Below are positions 52,736-62,086 of a DNA stretch of 64,000 nucleotides, in pieces. The stretch lies in the NCBI GenBank assembly GCA_900316675.1, contig ONDR01000002.1:1-64000 (forward strand). The letters run 5' to 3'. The number at the start of each line of letters is the position of its first letter. The first letter of the stretch is position 1. The translations under genes and the position numbers were made by a program. The stretch is from an uncultured Bacteroidales bacterium (GTDB lineage: Bacteria; Bacteroidota; Bacteroidia; Bacteroidales; UBA932). The notes beneath the pieces were generated by a model. The model was not told where the DNA came from. It searched no databases and saw nothing but the letters and a program-made list of their open reading frames with translations.

Positions 52736-53593
52736 ATGAAAACTATCAAATATTTGCTCCTTGTTCCTCTTGCATTGATGTTTGCAAGTTGCGATGAACA
52801 TGAACTGGGTTATGCAGATTCTGATGAGGTTACATCCAACGATGCAATGTATCAGATTACATACGTACGCCCTGTTGCGAATAGTACTTCTACCAGACTT
52901 GACTCTTTGTACATGAACGGAAAGAAGGTCTTCGGTGTTGGTGGTTCTGGCTATCTTGCTCCGAACGGCACATTCCCCAGCGCAGCACGTTACTTCACAG
53001 TTAAAGCCGGCACCAACCATCTTGTTGCCTATAACAGAGACAACGTTGTTTATGAACAGGATGTGGAACTTGTTGCAGGACGTCAGAGGTTATTCATCTA
53101 TGACTTTGCCAAGGCTCCTATCATTCACACTGAGCCCCGCGACTATAAACCTCTTCACAAAGATGGTACTCGTGGTGATGTTGAAACATACGACACTGAT
53201 TCATTAATGAGGCTACGTCTGTTCAACTTCTTCTTCGAGGATGCCAACACTCCTTATCCTAATAAGGTACAGTATCAGTGGAGTAACAACTCTGATAAGT
53301 TTTATATTATCGGTGATTGGCATAACCTTGGCGAGCCTATCGGCTTTGGTGAGGCTACCGATTATGAGGAGATCATTATCCACAAGACTGGTACTGGCGG
53401 TTCCGGTTACAATTCAGCAGGAAACCAGACAATCCGTTATCGTTGCGTAGACGCTTCCGGTAACACCATTGCAGGGACTACCGATTACTGGACCGGCTAT
53501 ATCGGACGTTGGGTTACCCATATCCTCCGTGGTTGCCGTACAGGTAGCCCCGCCGCTGGTTACTCTCAGTTGAACACTAATGTAAATATCTAA
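52736..53593 (+). CDS. lipoprotein with DUF4397-like domain
   Basis: A 285-residue lipoprotein (signal KTIKYLLLVPLALMFASC, lipobox MFASC). The region YQITYVRPVANSTSTRLDSL, YMNGKKVFGVGGSGYL, TVKAGTNHLVAYN and DVELVAGRQRLFIYDF resembles DUF4397 (about residues 38-125). The second half is unrecognised and ends TNVNI. Being the third gene after susC/susD, it is probably a surface-exposed accessory that helps bind the imported nutrient; that is inference from position. Confidence 0.75.
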   Translation: MKTIKYLLLVPLALMFASCDEHELGYADSDEVTSNDAMYQITYVRPVANSTSTRLDSLYMNGKKVFGVGGSGYLAPNGTFPSAARYFTVKAGTNHLVAYNRDNVVYEQDVELVAGRQRLFIYDFAKAPIIHTEPRDYKPLHKDGTRGDVETYDTDSLMRLRLFNFFFEDANTPYPNKVQYQWSNNSDKFYIIGDWHNLGEPIGFGEATDYEEIIIHKTGTGGSGYNSAGNQTIRYRCVDASGNTIAGTTDYWTGYIGRWVTHILRGCRTGSPAAGYSQLNTNVNI

Positions 53594-53609
53594 GTTTCAG
53601 CCATATATC

Positions 53610-54113
53610 ATGAAGAAACTCTTTTTGATAGCAGCTGCAATGTTTATCGCTTTCCCCCTCTTTGGCCAGAAGATGACCAAAGAGGAGAAGAAAGCGGCAG
53701 CGCAGGCAGCTCATGACGCTGCAGTAGAGGCAATCCATGCCAAGTCTTTCGTTATCGTTCCTACGTCTTATCAGACCGTTGACGGTAATGTAGAGTCCCT
53801 GAATTCAAACGAGATTTTCCTGTCTTCAGAGGGAGATAAGCTTTATTCTCAGGGTATGATTGGCGGTACCGCTGCAGCTAATGTTGGCGAGGCTACTTCT
53901 TACGAAGTAAAAGAAGGTAAGAAGGGTGACGTGAAGATTTCACTCAAGGTTCTTGGTCGTTTCTGGAAGGGTTCTTATACCATCAAGATGAGCAAGGACA
54001 GTAACGAGTGCGATATCATGTACAACAGGCCTAATCAGCCTACCCTTAGGCTTACTGGAAACATTGTTCCGCTTGCCAAGGCTGATATCTTCAGACGTTC
54101 AAATCCTATGTAA
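53610..54113 (+). CDS. DUF4251-type exported protein
   Basis: A 167-residue exported protein with a signal peptide (KKLFLIAAAMFIAFPLFGQ, cleavage after FGQ). A Lys/Ala-rich helix (TKEEKKAAAQAAHDAAVEAI) leads into the DUF4251 domain, with SFVIVPTSYQTVDGNV, NEIFLSSEGDKLYSQG and DVKISLKVLGRFWKGSYTIKM. The function of DUF4251 is unknown. It closes the pair 3 gene set, 16 bp after the preceding stop, and is followed by a terminator. Confidence 0.85.
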   Translation: MKKLFLIAAAMFIAFPLFGQKMTKEEKKAAAQAAHDAAVEAIHAKSFVIVPTSYQTVDGNVESLNSNEIFLSSEGDKLYSQGMIGGTAAANVGEATSYEVKEGKKGDVKISLKVLGRFWKGSYTIKMSKDSNECDIMYNRPNQPTLRLTGNIVPLAKADIFRRSNPM

Positions 54114-54137
54114 TCAGGATAAACCAAATAGAAATGA

Positions 54138-54170
54138 AGGCGACCTTTCCGGGTCGCCTTTTTTCATTAT
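54138..54170 (+). terminator. intrinsic terminator after the pair 3 gene set
   Basis: AAGGCGACC and GGTCGCCTT pair around a short loop, followed by a T run, 24 bp past the DUF4251 stop codon. Confidence 0.92.
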
Positions 54171-54171
54171 T

Positions 54172-54335
54172 TATGGTAGGAGGTAGGGTCCGGGGGGCTT
54201 GCGCACCCCCGCGCAAGGGTAGGGGGACGGGGCCCGTTGGATACAAGTTCCCGAAGGGGACGCAGGAGACAATGGGAGGGGCCGGAGTGAGCGAAGCGAA
54301 CGAAGTTCCCCCGGTACCCTACACTCCTACCATAA
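54172..54335. repeat. GC-rich inverted-repeat element
   Basis: This 164-bp noncoding block is bounded by a 12-bp perfect inverted repeat (TTATGGTAGGAG at 54172-54183 with its complement at 54324-54335). The match extends inward with few mismatches (GTAGGGTCCGGGG against CCCCGGTACCCTAC). Inside, CTTGCGC and GCGCAAG form another hairpin at 54199-54218. It is much richer in G and C than its surroundings. It fits between the terminator at 54138 and the stop codon at 54337 with almost no spare bases. It may be a small dispersed repeat or a structured RNA. Confidence 0.7.
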
Positions 54336-54336
54336 T

Positions 54337-55971
54337 TTAGAAAATGATGGGTTTACCGTCAGAGGTGAAGCCTTCGGCGGTAACTTTCAGGGAACTGTCG
54401 TAGCCTGGAGCGACAAAGTAGAATTCCAGCGGCTGGCCGGCCTTGACGGTAGCCAGTGGATTCCAGTACAGGGTTTCCGTGATAGCAGGGAAGTTGGGGT
54501 CAAAAGCGGCATTCACAGCGCTGTAAACCATGGGTACAGAAGCGCCCTTAAAAGACAGAATCCTATTACCCCTGCCAAGCTGAACACCGGCAAGATCGCC
54601 CTTGAAGGTTACAAAATTGGCCGCACCGGAATAGAAGGTCTCGCCAAAAGCATAATGATTCGGATAAATCTCTACGTACTTTACAAGCATAGGATCCATC
54701 TCGTAAATAATGCTATGATCAGTAACCGGAACACCATCCAACAGAATAAGGCTGCCGGCAGCATGCCTGAAGGTCAGCAAACCTTTAACATCGGTAGTCT
54801 TCACATTCATGAACAGCTGATTCTTCTCACGCTCTATATGAATGTCGTGAAGATACTCAATGAAAACCTCACGCATGGTAACAAAACGCGTGTAGTCATC
54901 CAGCACGTAACGGTTATTCCAGGGCCCCAGAAGATCCAGTTTACGCACCTTCAGCGCAGAATAAAGGGTATCGGCATCAAAAGCCTTTTCTATTTTGAGC
55001 GAAGCGTCAAGGGATGCAAGGCCCTCTTTCATGGCCGGATAAATCTGGAGCGACGGGATATAAGCGGCCTTGATTCCGGTAAAAGGACTCTCTATCTCTG
55101 CCTCAAAGGTGTCGGCCCGTCCGGACATGGAAATGATTGCAATATCCTTGTTGCCGTAAATGTTGTCTGTGTAGAAGGCTGTACGTCCGTCGGCCAGATG
55201 ATGGCCTTTGTAGATATCTGACCGGCTGCCGGGGCTGGCAAGGAAAATGGCGGATGTGTCTGCCAGGCCCTTAAGGTAGGCGTAAACAATCTCTCCGTCG
55301 TATTCACCAGTAACATTATCCCGGTGAGTAGTGGGCTCGTTCCAAACAACCTTTTCCTGCATTCCAAGGGTGAAGTTGTTATAGTTGTCAAAGCCCTCGT
55401 CGTTCCAGACAGAAATGCTGATGGAAGCGTCTTTGTCAGAGGTAACGGTGCCTTTATACAAGCCTTCCTCTACCTTTTCAAGATTAATCTTAAGACTGGA
55501 AGTCGGGGTGTGGCGCATCGTCAGACCCTCCGGCTTGCCATCGACTACCGTAACGGCATCTTTTTCACGAGCAGAAGAACCGGTATTGAAGATGCTTATC
55601 ACCTTTGAAGTGGTGTTGAAGTCGTAAGCCTCTTCATTCTTGTTCACAGCAGTATAAGCTGCAATGCGATAGTTGCCTGTGGGAACGTCGGCCGGAAGGT
55701 CAATGCTGCATCCGCCCCTGCCTGCCACAAGAGCCACTTTGCCCGTTGCAACAGTACCCTCGTTACCATAAACCTCTACATAAGCGATGCTGCTGAAGTT
55801 GGAGAACTCGCCCGGGGCCTGAAGGCAGAAGGCAGAGCACTTGATGCTTTCCCCTGCGGCATAATAGCTGCGGTCGGTTGTAAGCAGTGTCCTTTCACGC
55901 AAATGCACCTCTTGTGCCAGGGCTCCCAGGCCCGTCAGGGCTGCCAATAATATGCTGATTATTCTTTTCAT
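54337..55971 (-). CDS. exported protein with MG2-like and TonB-plug-like regions
   Basis: A 544-residue protein with a signal peptide (KRIISILLAALTGLGALAQ). The N-terminal domain LLTTDRSYYAAGESIKCSAF resembles the MG2 domain of bacterial alpha-2-macroglobulins. Further beta domains follow. Near residue 420 the stretch LILLDGVPVTDHSII, then DPMLVKYVEIYPNHYAFGETFYSG, resembles a TonB-receptor plug, but no barrel follows. It is the last of six tightly packed genes, 2 bp after the DUF4249 gene. It may be a periplasmic or surface partner of the TonB-dependent receptor encoded two genes upstream. Confidence 0.75.
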   Translation of the reverse strand: MKRIISILLAALTGLGALAQEVHLRERTLLTTDRSYYAAGESIKCSAFCLQAPGEFSNFSSIAYVEVYGNEGTVATGKVALVAGRGGCSIDLPADVPTGNYRIAAYTAVNKNEEAYDFNTTSKVISIFNTGSSAREKDAVTVVDGKPEGLTMRHTPTSSLKINLEKVEEGLYKGTVTSDKDASISISVWNDEGFDNYNNFTLGMQEKVVWNEPTTHRDNVTGEYDGEIVYAYLKGLADTSAIFLASPGSRSDIYKGHHLADGRTAFYTDNIYGNKDIAIISMSGRADTFEAEIESPFTGIKAAYIPSLQIYPAMKEGLASLDASLKIEKAFDADTLYSALKVRKLDLLGPWNNRYVLDDYTRFVTMREVFIEYLHDIHIEREKNQLFMNVKTTDVKGLLTFRHAAGSLILLDGVPVTDHSIIYEMDPMLVKYVEIYPNHYAFGETFYSGAANFVTFKGDLAGVQLGRGNRILSFKGASVPMVYSAVNAAFDPNFPAITETLYWNPLATVKAGQPLEFYFVAPGYDSSLKVTAEGFTSDGKPIIF

Positions 55972-55973
55972 CT

Positions 55974-57296
55974 CTATTTAGTCAAATTAGGATCGTCTCT
56001 GTCCGGCCAGTCGCTGGGGAAGTCAATGGTGCCGCCAAAATACTGGCAGTCAGTACATTCTCTCCTTGCCCAGACGTACGTTCCGTATATAATTTCGCCT
56101 TTGGCATTGATAGCCTTACGCAGGGGGATATTACCCATTGAGTATGCAAAATACCAATCCGTAGCCGGGGGACAATAGTAAATGGCCTCGTCTCCGGGGT
56201 AATTGGGATCGTCATAATTGGGGTTGAAGTAGGTAAACTGCTTAAGCAGGTTATTACGGACGTCGGACATCCTGTAGAAGCTCCTCTCCCTGAACCAATA
56301 AACCTTGGTTGCAACCTTGCTGGCGCCAACATAACCAAGAACCGGTCCGGTTCCGGTAGTGCGGTGAATATTGCCTTCCATGTTGCTGGGGATAGGGGTG
56401 AACAGGTCTCCGTCAACGTAGGAAATTTCTTCCAGGTTAGTCCAATACTCCTGGTATTCCTTGCTGGCAGAACCTACGTTTACGGTAAGGCGGTACAAGA
56501 CTGATACCCTGTCGTCCGTATGGTCGATGGACAGAAGGTAGGCATTTACTATCTTGTTTTCTGAGTGGCTGGCTGCTGATACGGCCATTGTCCTGGTCGA
56601 TCCCTTCTTCCAGCATCTGTAATAAGGATTCTCGAACCAGTGCTCTTCTACAATCTGATCTGTATCATGGTTATAGGTAAGATAGCAGTTCTGCAGGGCT
56701 GTATATTCCCATGCCTCGTCGTAGGTAATTGAGAAATAGGGGGAATAGTCAGAATGTGCGGTAACGCGGAAGTCAACGTACCTGCCGGAATACTGCCCGT
56801 AGGCAATGGAACCATCGTACTTGAAGCAGGACACGCTGTCTATTACCGGTGCGGGATAAACTGTAATCCAGTCACTGTCGAAGCTGCCCCTGTCGCCGGC
56901 GTCAATATGAAGCCTGTACTTCTTGTCCTGGCTGATTTCAGAGGTGTCGAAGTTCAGTTTTGCAGTGTTGGAGGGGGTATAAAGAGAACTGCTATGAGAA
57001 GAGGAAAAGTCATCCCATGAAGAATAGGGATTCTCAGGAACGCCCTGAATGCGGCTTCCATCCTCGGACTCAATATAACCGCTTGCGGTTATTCCGCCGC
57101 TCTCAGTATTCTCTTTTCCGTCCAGGCGGGATGCCAGGGCGATGGATATGCTTGACGAACTGCCTGCAAGGATTTGTCCGTCTATAATTACAATATCGGT
57201 GTCGCTGGGAATATCGGCCTTGAATTCATAGGTGCACGATACTGCCATGACAGTCAGGCAAATGATGCTTAAATATTTGAATGTCAGCCGTTTCAT
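55974..57296 (-). CDS. DUF4249 lipoprotein
   Basis: A 440-residue lipoprotein (signal RLTFKYLSIICLTVMAVSC, lipobox MAVSC). CTYEFKADIPSDTDIVIIDGQI and the later ALQNCYLTYN and ECTDCQYFGGTIDFPSDW are typical of the DUF4249 family. That family is commonly encoded beside a TonB-dependent receptor and is thought to be its surface lipoprotein partner. Its ATG overlaps the receptor stop (TGATG), so translation is coupled. Confidence 0.9.
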   Translation of the reverse strand: MKRLTFKYLSIICLTVMAVSCTYEFKADIPSDTDIVIIDGQILAGSSSSISIALASRLDGKENTESGGITASGYIESEDGSRIQGVPENPYSSWDDFSSSHSSSLYTPSNTAKLNFDTSEISQDKKYRLHIDAGDRGSFDSDWITVYPAPVIDSVSCFKYDGSIAYGQYSGRYVDFRVTAHSDYSPYFSITYDEAWEYTALQNCYLTYNHDTDQIVEEHWFENPYYRCWKKGSTRTMAVSAASHSENKIVNAYLLSIDHTDDRVSVLYRLTVNVGSASKEYQEYWTNLEEISYVDGDLFTPIPSNMEGNIHRTTGTGPVLGYVGASKVATKVYWFRERSFYRMSDVRNNLLKQFTYFNPNYDDPNYPGDEAIYYCPPATDWYFAYSMGNIPLRKAINAKGEIIYGTYVWARRECTDCQYFGGTIDFPSDWPDRDDPNLTK

Positions 57297-59938
57297 CAGA
57301 ACTTGATATTAATGTTAATGTAGGGGATCTGGGATGCAAAGACAGATACTTTGTAGCCCTTAGGAAGCTCGCTGTGAGCCATGGTGTAATAGACGGAGTA
57401 CGCGTTCTTGCGTCCCGTAACGTTGTACACGCCCACAGTGAAGGACAGGTGCAGCAGATTCTTCAGGTAGTGGCTTGGCTCTATGTTCATTGCCAGGTCA
57501 AGACGGAAGTAATCCGGGATGCGGTATGCATTCCTGTCAGAGAAGGCCAGATATCTGCGGCCTCCTGATATGAAGGTTGCTACCGGCACGGTGATAGGCC
57601 TTCCGGTAGAGTAGTCGATATTGGCGGAGAGGCTGTACCTGTGGGTGAATTTGTAGTTTCCGGCAAGCTTGAAGTTGTGCGGCTTGTCGTGGGGAGCCTT
57701 GTACCATCGGCCTCCGTTGATCAGGCTGGCTGCTTGTTTGTCGACCTGCTGCATGAAGGCCCTTGAATAGGTGTACGATGCCCATCCGTTCAGCTTTCCT
57801 GAAGATTTGCGAACCATGAGCTCTGCTCCGTAAGAGCGGCTGCGGGTGCGGATCAGGTCGTCGTCCAGTTCAGGATTCATGATCAGCTGAGCACCTGACC
57901 TGTAGTCAAGAGTATTGTTGCTGCGTTTGTAATAGCCTTCTACTGAAACGTCTATACCGCTGTCCGATGTCCAGTACAGACCGCCTGCGGCCTGATAACC
58001 GTCCTGAGGCTTAATCTTTTCATTTGCCAGCGTCCAGGCATCCATCGGTGAAATGGTAGATGTGTTGGATATCATGTGGATGTTCTGGCGCATGCTGCTG
58101 ATGCCCAACTTCGCGGACAGGTTGCCCTGGAAGGAGTATTTTGCCGATGCCCTGAATTCAGGGGCGAAGCGTATGGGAGCGCCGTCACGGCTCTTGTACA
58201 GGCCGAGCCTTACGCCGCCTTCCAGCGCCCATTTGTCGTTGAGCGTCCAGCTGTCACCAAAGTATACGGCACCTTCAAGAGCGCTGATCCTATCCAGTTT
58301 CCTGGCCTCTATCAGCGAATTGACTCCGTCAGGAGCAATGGTTCCGGGCTGAAGATTGTAGTACTGGGCGTTAAGGCCGAAGCTCATAGTATGGGACTCG
58401 TTGTACAGATGCTTGAACTTAAGCTTCAGGAATTCCTGCTGGATGCCGTTCTTGTAAACGTAACCGTCCGGAGTGCCTTTTTCGTGGCCGTTCACCTTGC
58501 TTTCATAGGAATCGAAGCCGCCCACAATCTCCATGGTTGTCTTCACTGACAGCAGGCTGCGCAGTTTTGCGGAAAGGTTAAGGTTGCTGTACGCAAATGT
58601 GGTATCGTTGCTGAAAGAAAACTTGTCCCTTGACCAATATCCGTTGATGTAAAGGGTGTTGGTGGCGTTTATCCTATGGCTGATGCCGGCGTTGATGTCC
58701 ATGAACGAGGTTTTGCCGTCGTGGTAGTGGCTCTCGTCCGGAATAAGCTTCATAAGATAATTGGAGTAGGTGGTTCGGCCACCCAGGACGAAGGATGTCT
58801 TTTCTCCAATGGGGCCGTCAAGCTCTACGCGGCTGGTCAGTACACCGATGCCAAGGGAGCCCTCTATCTTTTTCTTGTTTCCTTCGCGGGTATGGATGTC
58901 CAGCACGGAAGAGATTCGGCCGCCGAATTCGGCAGGAATCGAGCTCTTGTACAGCTCGGCGTGCGAAATGACATCGGAGTTGAAGGCAGAGAAAAGGCCG
59001 AACAAGTGGTTCGGATTGTAAACGGTTCCGTCGTTCAGGAGGATAAGGTTCTGGTCTACGGAGCCGCCGCGCACATTGAAGCCGGAAGAGGCCTCGCCGA
59101 CGGACTGTACGCCCGGCAGGGCCAGCACGGCCTTGATTATATCGCCCTCGCCAAAGGCGGTAGGTATCTTTTTGATGCGCTCAATTTGGATTTTTTCAAG
59201 TCCCAGGCGCGCTGTCCTGTGGTTTGCCACGGACTCTGCGCTGACTGATGCGGCCTTAAGCGTAGTTACCTTTTCCTTCATGGTGACATCCAGACCGCCT
59301 TCTTCGTAAATGATAATGTCCAGATTGATGTCCTCCATTGGGTAGCCGCTGAAGTTAAGGGTGTTGCGGCCTGTCGGCAGGTACAGCTTCCAGAAGCCGT
59401 AGGCGTCCGTAAGCGTGTAGGTGCTGGTATTGCCGTCGTAAACGGATATTCCCACAAGGGGTTCTCCGCTTGAAGCATCCTTGACATAACCGTGAATAGT
59501 GGCCTTGCGCCCCTTTTTGTAGTTGCGCTCCTGGCCAATCTCGTAGGTCTTGTTCTGGTAAACCGCAGCCTGGCTTTCTTGCTGTACGCCGCTTTCTTTT
59601 ACAGGCTTGCTGTCTGCCATGAACCAGGTGCCGGGAATCGAAGGCGATACGCTGCGGCCCCTTACTACAAAGAGGATTCCGTTGTATTCAGAGATGGTGT
59701 AGCCGCCTTCGCGCAGTTTGCCAAGGGCTTTTTCTGCAAAGTCCTCTTTACTGGCGTCAAGGCTGTAGAAACTATCGTCTTTCTCTGCTCCGGCAATGTG
59801 AATTCGGTTTCCGCTGACTGCACGTATCACTTTTACAAGCGAGTCTGCAGAAACCATCCTTACGGACAGTTCATTCTGCGCAAAGGCGCCGAAGGCTGCC
59901 GCAAGAAGCAATGCAGTTGTTACAATCAGCTTTTTCAT
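57296..59938 (-). CDS. TonB-dependent receptor with STN-like N-terminal domain
   Basis: An 880-residue outer-membrane receptor. Signal peptide (KKLIVTTALLLAAAFGAFAQ), then an STN/secretin-like domain (ELSVRMVSADSLVKVIRAVSG, YTISEYNGILFVVRG, about residues 22-100). A carboxypeptidase-regulatory-like domain follows (KATIHGYVKDASSGEPLVGI), then the plug (GFNVRGGSVDQNLILLNDGTVYN) and a barrel ending PYININIKF. ATG 59938 follows the signal peptide; an upstream frame extension is ignored. It overlaps the preceding gene by 4 bp. STN domains usually pass a signal to an anti-sigma factor, but none is encoded here. Confidence 0.92.
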   Translation of the reverse strand: MKKLIVTTALLLAAAFGAFAQNELSVRMVSADSLVKVIRAVSGNRIHIAGAEKDDSFYSLDASKEDFAEKALGKLREGGYTISEYNGILFVVRGRSVSPSIPGTWFMADSKPVKESGVQQESQAAVYQNKTYEIGQERNYKKGRKATIHGYVKDASSGEPLVGISVYDGNTSTYTLTDAYGFWKLYLPTGRNTLNFSGYPMEDINLDIIIYEEGGLDVTMKEKVTTLKAASVSAESVANHRTARLGLEKIQIERIKKIPTAFGEGDIIKAVLALPGVQSVGEASSGFNVRGGSVDQNLILLNDGTVYNPNHLFGLFSAFNSDVISHAELYKSSIPAEFGGRISSVLDIHTREGNKKKIEGSLGIGVLTSRVELDGPIGEKTSFVLGGRTTYSNYLMKLIPDESHYHDGKTSFMDINAGISHRINATNTLYINGYWSRDKFSFSNDTTFAYSNLNLSAKLRSLLSVKTTMEIVGGFDSYESKVNGHEKGTPDGYVYKNGIQQEFLKLKFKHLYNESHTMSFGLNAQYYNLQPGTIAPDGVNSLIEARKLDRISALEGAVYFGDSWTLNDKWALEGGVRLGLYKSRDGAPIRFAPEFRASAKYSFQGNLSAKLGISSMRQNIHMISNTSTISPMDAWTLANEKIKPQDGYQAAGGLYWTSDSGIDVSVEGYYKRSNNTLDYRSGAQLIMNPELDDDLIRTRSRSYGAELMVRKSSGKLNGWASYTYSRAFMQQVDKQAASLINGGRWYKAPHDKPHNFKLAGNYKFTHRYSLSANIDYSTGRPITVPVATFISGGRRYLAFSDRNAYRIPDYFRLDLAMNIEPSHYLKNLLHLSFTVGVYNVTGRKNAYSVYYTMAHSELPKGYKVSVFASQIPYININIKF

Positions 59939-60675
59939 TTTTGATCTTCTATTGATTTCATTACAGCTTTGCACCAAATATCAAGAGGCAGGTCGTCCCA
60001 GCGTCTTTCCTTGATCAGGCGCTTGATTGCCTTCTTCTGGGCCGGATACTTGTTTATGATGAAGCTCTTCTTTTTAAAGCGCTCGACCTTGCCCTTGGCG
60101 TCCTTGTACCAGAAAGACTCGCGGTGTTCAAAGAAGGTGAATATCTTGTTGTTGTAGTTCGGGTCTTCGTAGCCAATCCTGTAGTAGCCGTTGATCTCAA
60201 CGGATTCCCTCAAGGCCTTTGTAACCTGCTTGTAAACGCAGGCATCCCCATCGTACACAACTTCGTAGAAGCCGGCGGGCACATTGTCGTAGCCCATCGC
60301 CCTAAGGTTCACATATTTGGCCTTGCCCATGGTGAACCATTCCACAAGGTCGCGGTCCAGCTCCCAAATCTGGATTCTGTTAGCATATCTAACATACAGG
60401 GCCTGCCTGTAGGCATCGATATTCAGATTGATGTTGTCGTACGTTTTGCCGCCAAAGCAAACGCTGCCGGTGCGGAAACCCTTGTTGTCGATATAGAAGG
60501 TTCCGTTAAAGCGGAAAGGGTAGTCCGGCATCAGTTTACCCCTGAACAGCGGCAAATCCCAACCTGCAGCTTTCTGGTAGCCGTCAACCTCTGCCCGCTC
60601 CTGTCCGCTTGCGGTCGTGGGGCGCAGCAGTGCAAGAAAAGCCAGAAGAATAACGGCGGACTTGATTTTGATCAT
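59935..60675 (-). CDS. exported protein, unknown function
   Basis: A 246-residue protein with a signal peptide (IKIKSAVILLAFLALLRPTTASG). The mature part has WDLPLFRGKLMPDYPFRFNG, a beta-rich middle and a basic C-terminus (KKKSFIINKYPAQKKAIKRLI). I recognise no family. The gene overlaps the receptor gene by 4 bp and lies 3 bp after the transglutaminase-like gene, so its role is probably tied to the same envelope system. Confidence 0.8.
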   Translation of the reverse strand: MIKIKSAVILLAFLALLRPTTASGQERAEVDGYQKAAGWDLPLFRGKLMPDYPFRFNGTFYIDNKGFRTGSVCFGGKTYDNINLNIDAYRQALYVRYANRIQIWELDRDLVEWFTMGKAKYVNLRAMGYDNVPAGFYEVVYDGDACVYKQVTKALRESVEINGYYRIGYEDPNYNNKIFTFFEHRESFWYKDAKGKVERFKKKSFIINKYPAQKKAIKRLIKERRWDDLPLDIWCKAVMKSIEDQK

Positions 60676-60678
60676 ATA

Positions 60679-62052
60679 TTAAAGGTAAGTTATTTCCATG
60701 TCGTAGCTCCACTGGGGGAAGTAAACGTTGCCGCCTTCCCACTCTACTTCTCCGCGCTGGAAGTCAACTGTCTCGCTTCGCGGGTAAGTCTTTGCCGGGA
60801 ACAGATCCATGCCGAAGTCCTGGTTTACCACCATCCTGTAAGAGTCGATGCCTCCAAGGAAGAAGTAGTCGGCCTCCGGGTAAGCCTTAAGGTATTCGGG
60901 CGTTGCGTAGGGCGGCCGGCCGAAGCTCTGGTCAACCGGAACCCAGCCTACACCCTGGAAGTAAAGCTCTGCCCAGTCATGCATGTTCCAGGCACCGGGG
61001 TGCATCATGAAACCGCTCTGGAAGTGTCCGGGTATGCCTTTATAACGGCACATGGTAAGGAAGGTCAGGGTAACCTGGCCGCAGTCACCGTGCCCGTTTG
61101 CCAGTACGTATTCGGGAATGTTGTCCAGGGTTGAGTATTCGCGCGCCGATGCCCATGGGAAGTTTCCGTCAATCCAGGTGAAGATGGCTTTTGCCTGAAG
61201 GTATGGATTGTCGATGCCGGCCGTAAGGGAGTCGGCGATCTCTTTCAGGCGTGGAGTAAATATAATGTGCTTTTCACGCTCTGCGGTGTAAGTCTTGTAC
61301 AGGGCTGTTGTTTTGTCATACGGCTGAACCCTGTCCTCCAGGTTACGGAAGTACTCTCCGTAGCTGGTGAATTCAAACTCTTCCGTAAAGGTGACGGGCT
61401 GGCCCTTGACTGCCGGAATCTCCATGTACAGCGTGCTGTGGCTGTAATTTTCCGGGGCGAACTTAATCAGTTCGGAATCTGTAGTCTCAGTAAAGAAGAG
61501 ATGGTCCGATGCCGCTTTTGCCGTGGCCCTAATGAACTTGACATCCTTCTGGCGGTCGACGTCGGCCCTGGGATAGGGAAGCCAGCAGCGTACGGTCTTG
61601 CCGTCCGGCACTGCGTCTGCATCGACTACAAGGGTGTATTTCACCCTCATGCGTTTGGGTGCGGCGATGGTGGCCTGTCCGTCACGGTCGGCGGTAGCCA
61701 GGATTTCCGGCAGGTTCTCTGCATCCACAACATATTCGCCGCTGAGGCCGGTGTTTTCGCCACCCTTGATGGCCTTGCACTCCTTGTCTATCCTGAAAAG
61801 ATTGGGGGCGGCATTGCGGAAGTACATTGTCTTGCCGTCAATCTGCATGGATTCCAGTTTTCCTGAAGCAGTCCATGCGTCAATCTGCGCATCGGTTACA
61901 TCAGGGATGTATTTTGTTATATATTTCTTAACTTCTTCGCGGGTGCGGCAGAAGTCTACGCCAAGCCTGTACTGGAGGTCAGCCTCCCATGAATACTTGT
62001 TATGGCCGCAGGAGACTGCGGCCATAAACATAAGTATTAGTGCCTTCTTCAT
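60679..62052 (-). CDS. transglutaminase-like lipoprotein
   Basis: A 457-residue lipoprotein (signal KKALILMFMAAVSCG, lipobox AAVSC). The papain-like transglutaminase core carries the expected Cys-His-Asp triad: HGDCGQVTLTFLTMCRYKGI, then NMHDWAELYFQGVGW, then PVDQSFG. In bacteria this fold usually acts as a peptidase or amidase. ATG 62052 is chosen for the signal peptide. It follows the dipeptide epimerase gene by 34 bp, which hints at a role in releasing peptides, possibly from peptidoglycan; that is inference. Confidence 0.88.
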   Translation of the reverse strand: MKKALILMFMAAVSCGHNKYSWEADLQYRLGVDFCRTREEVKKYITKYIPDVTDAQIDAWTASGKLESMQIDGKTMYFRNAAPNLFRIDKECKAIKGGENTGLSGEYVVDAENLPEILATADRDGQATIAAPKRMRVKYTLVVDADAVPDGKTVRCWLPYPRADVDRQKDVKFIRATAKAASDHLFFTETTDSELIKFAPENYSHSTLYMEIPAVKGQPVTFTEEFEFTSYGEYFRNLEDRVQPYDKTTALYKTYTAEREKHIIFTPRLKEIADSLTAGIDNPYLQAKAIFTWIDGNFPWASAREYSTLDNIPEYVLANGHGDCGQVTLTFLTMCRYKGIPGHFQSGFMMHPGAWNMHDWAELYFQGVGWVPVDQSFGRPPYATPEYLKAYPEADYFFLGGIDSYRMVVNQDFGMDLFPAKTYPRSETVDFQRGEVEWEGGNVYFPQWSYDMEITYL

Positions 62053-62086
62053 ACTGAATAAACACATGAATATTTGAAATACGTCT

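Noticed and set aside
54134..54340. Short open frame with Gly, Arg and Pro richness
   Set aside because: It crosses the terminator and the inverted-repeat element; composition follows the GC-rich DNA and not a protein family.
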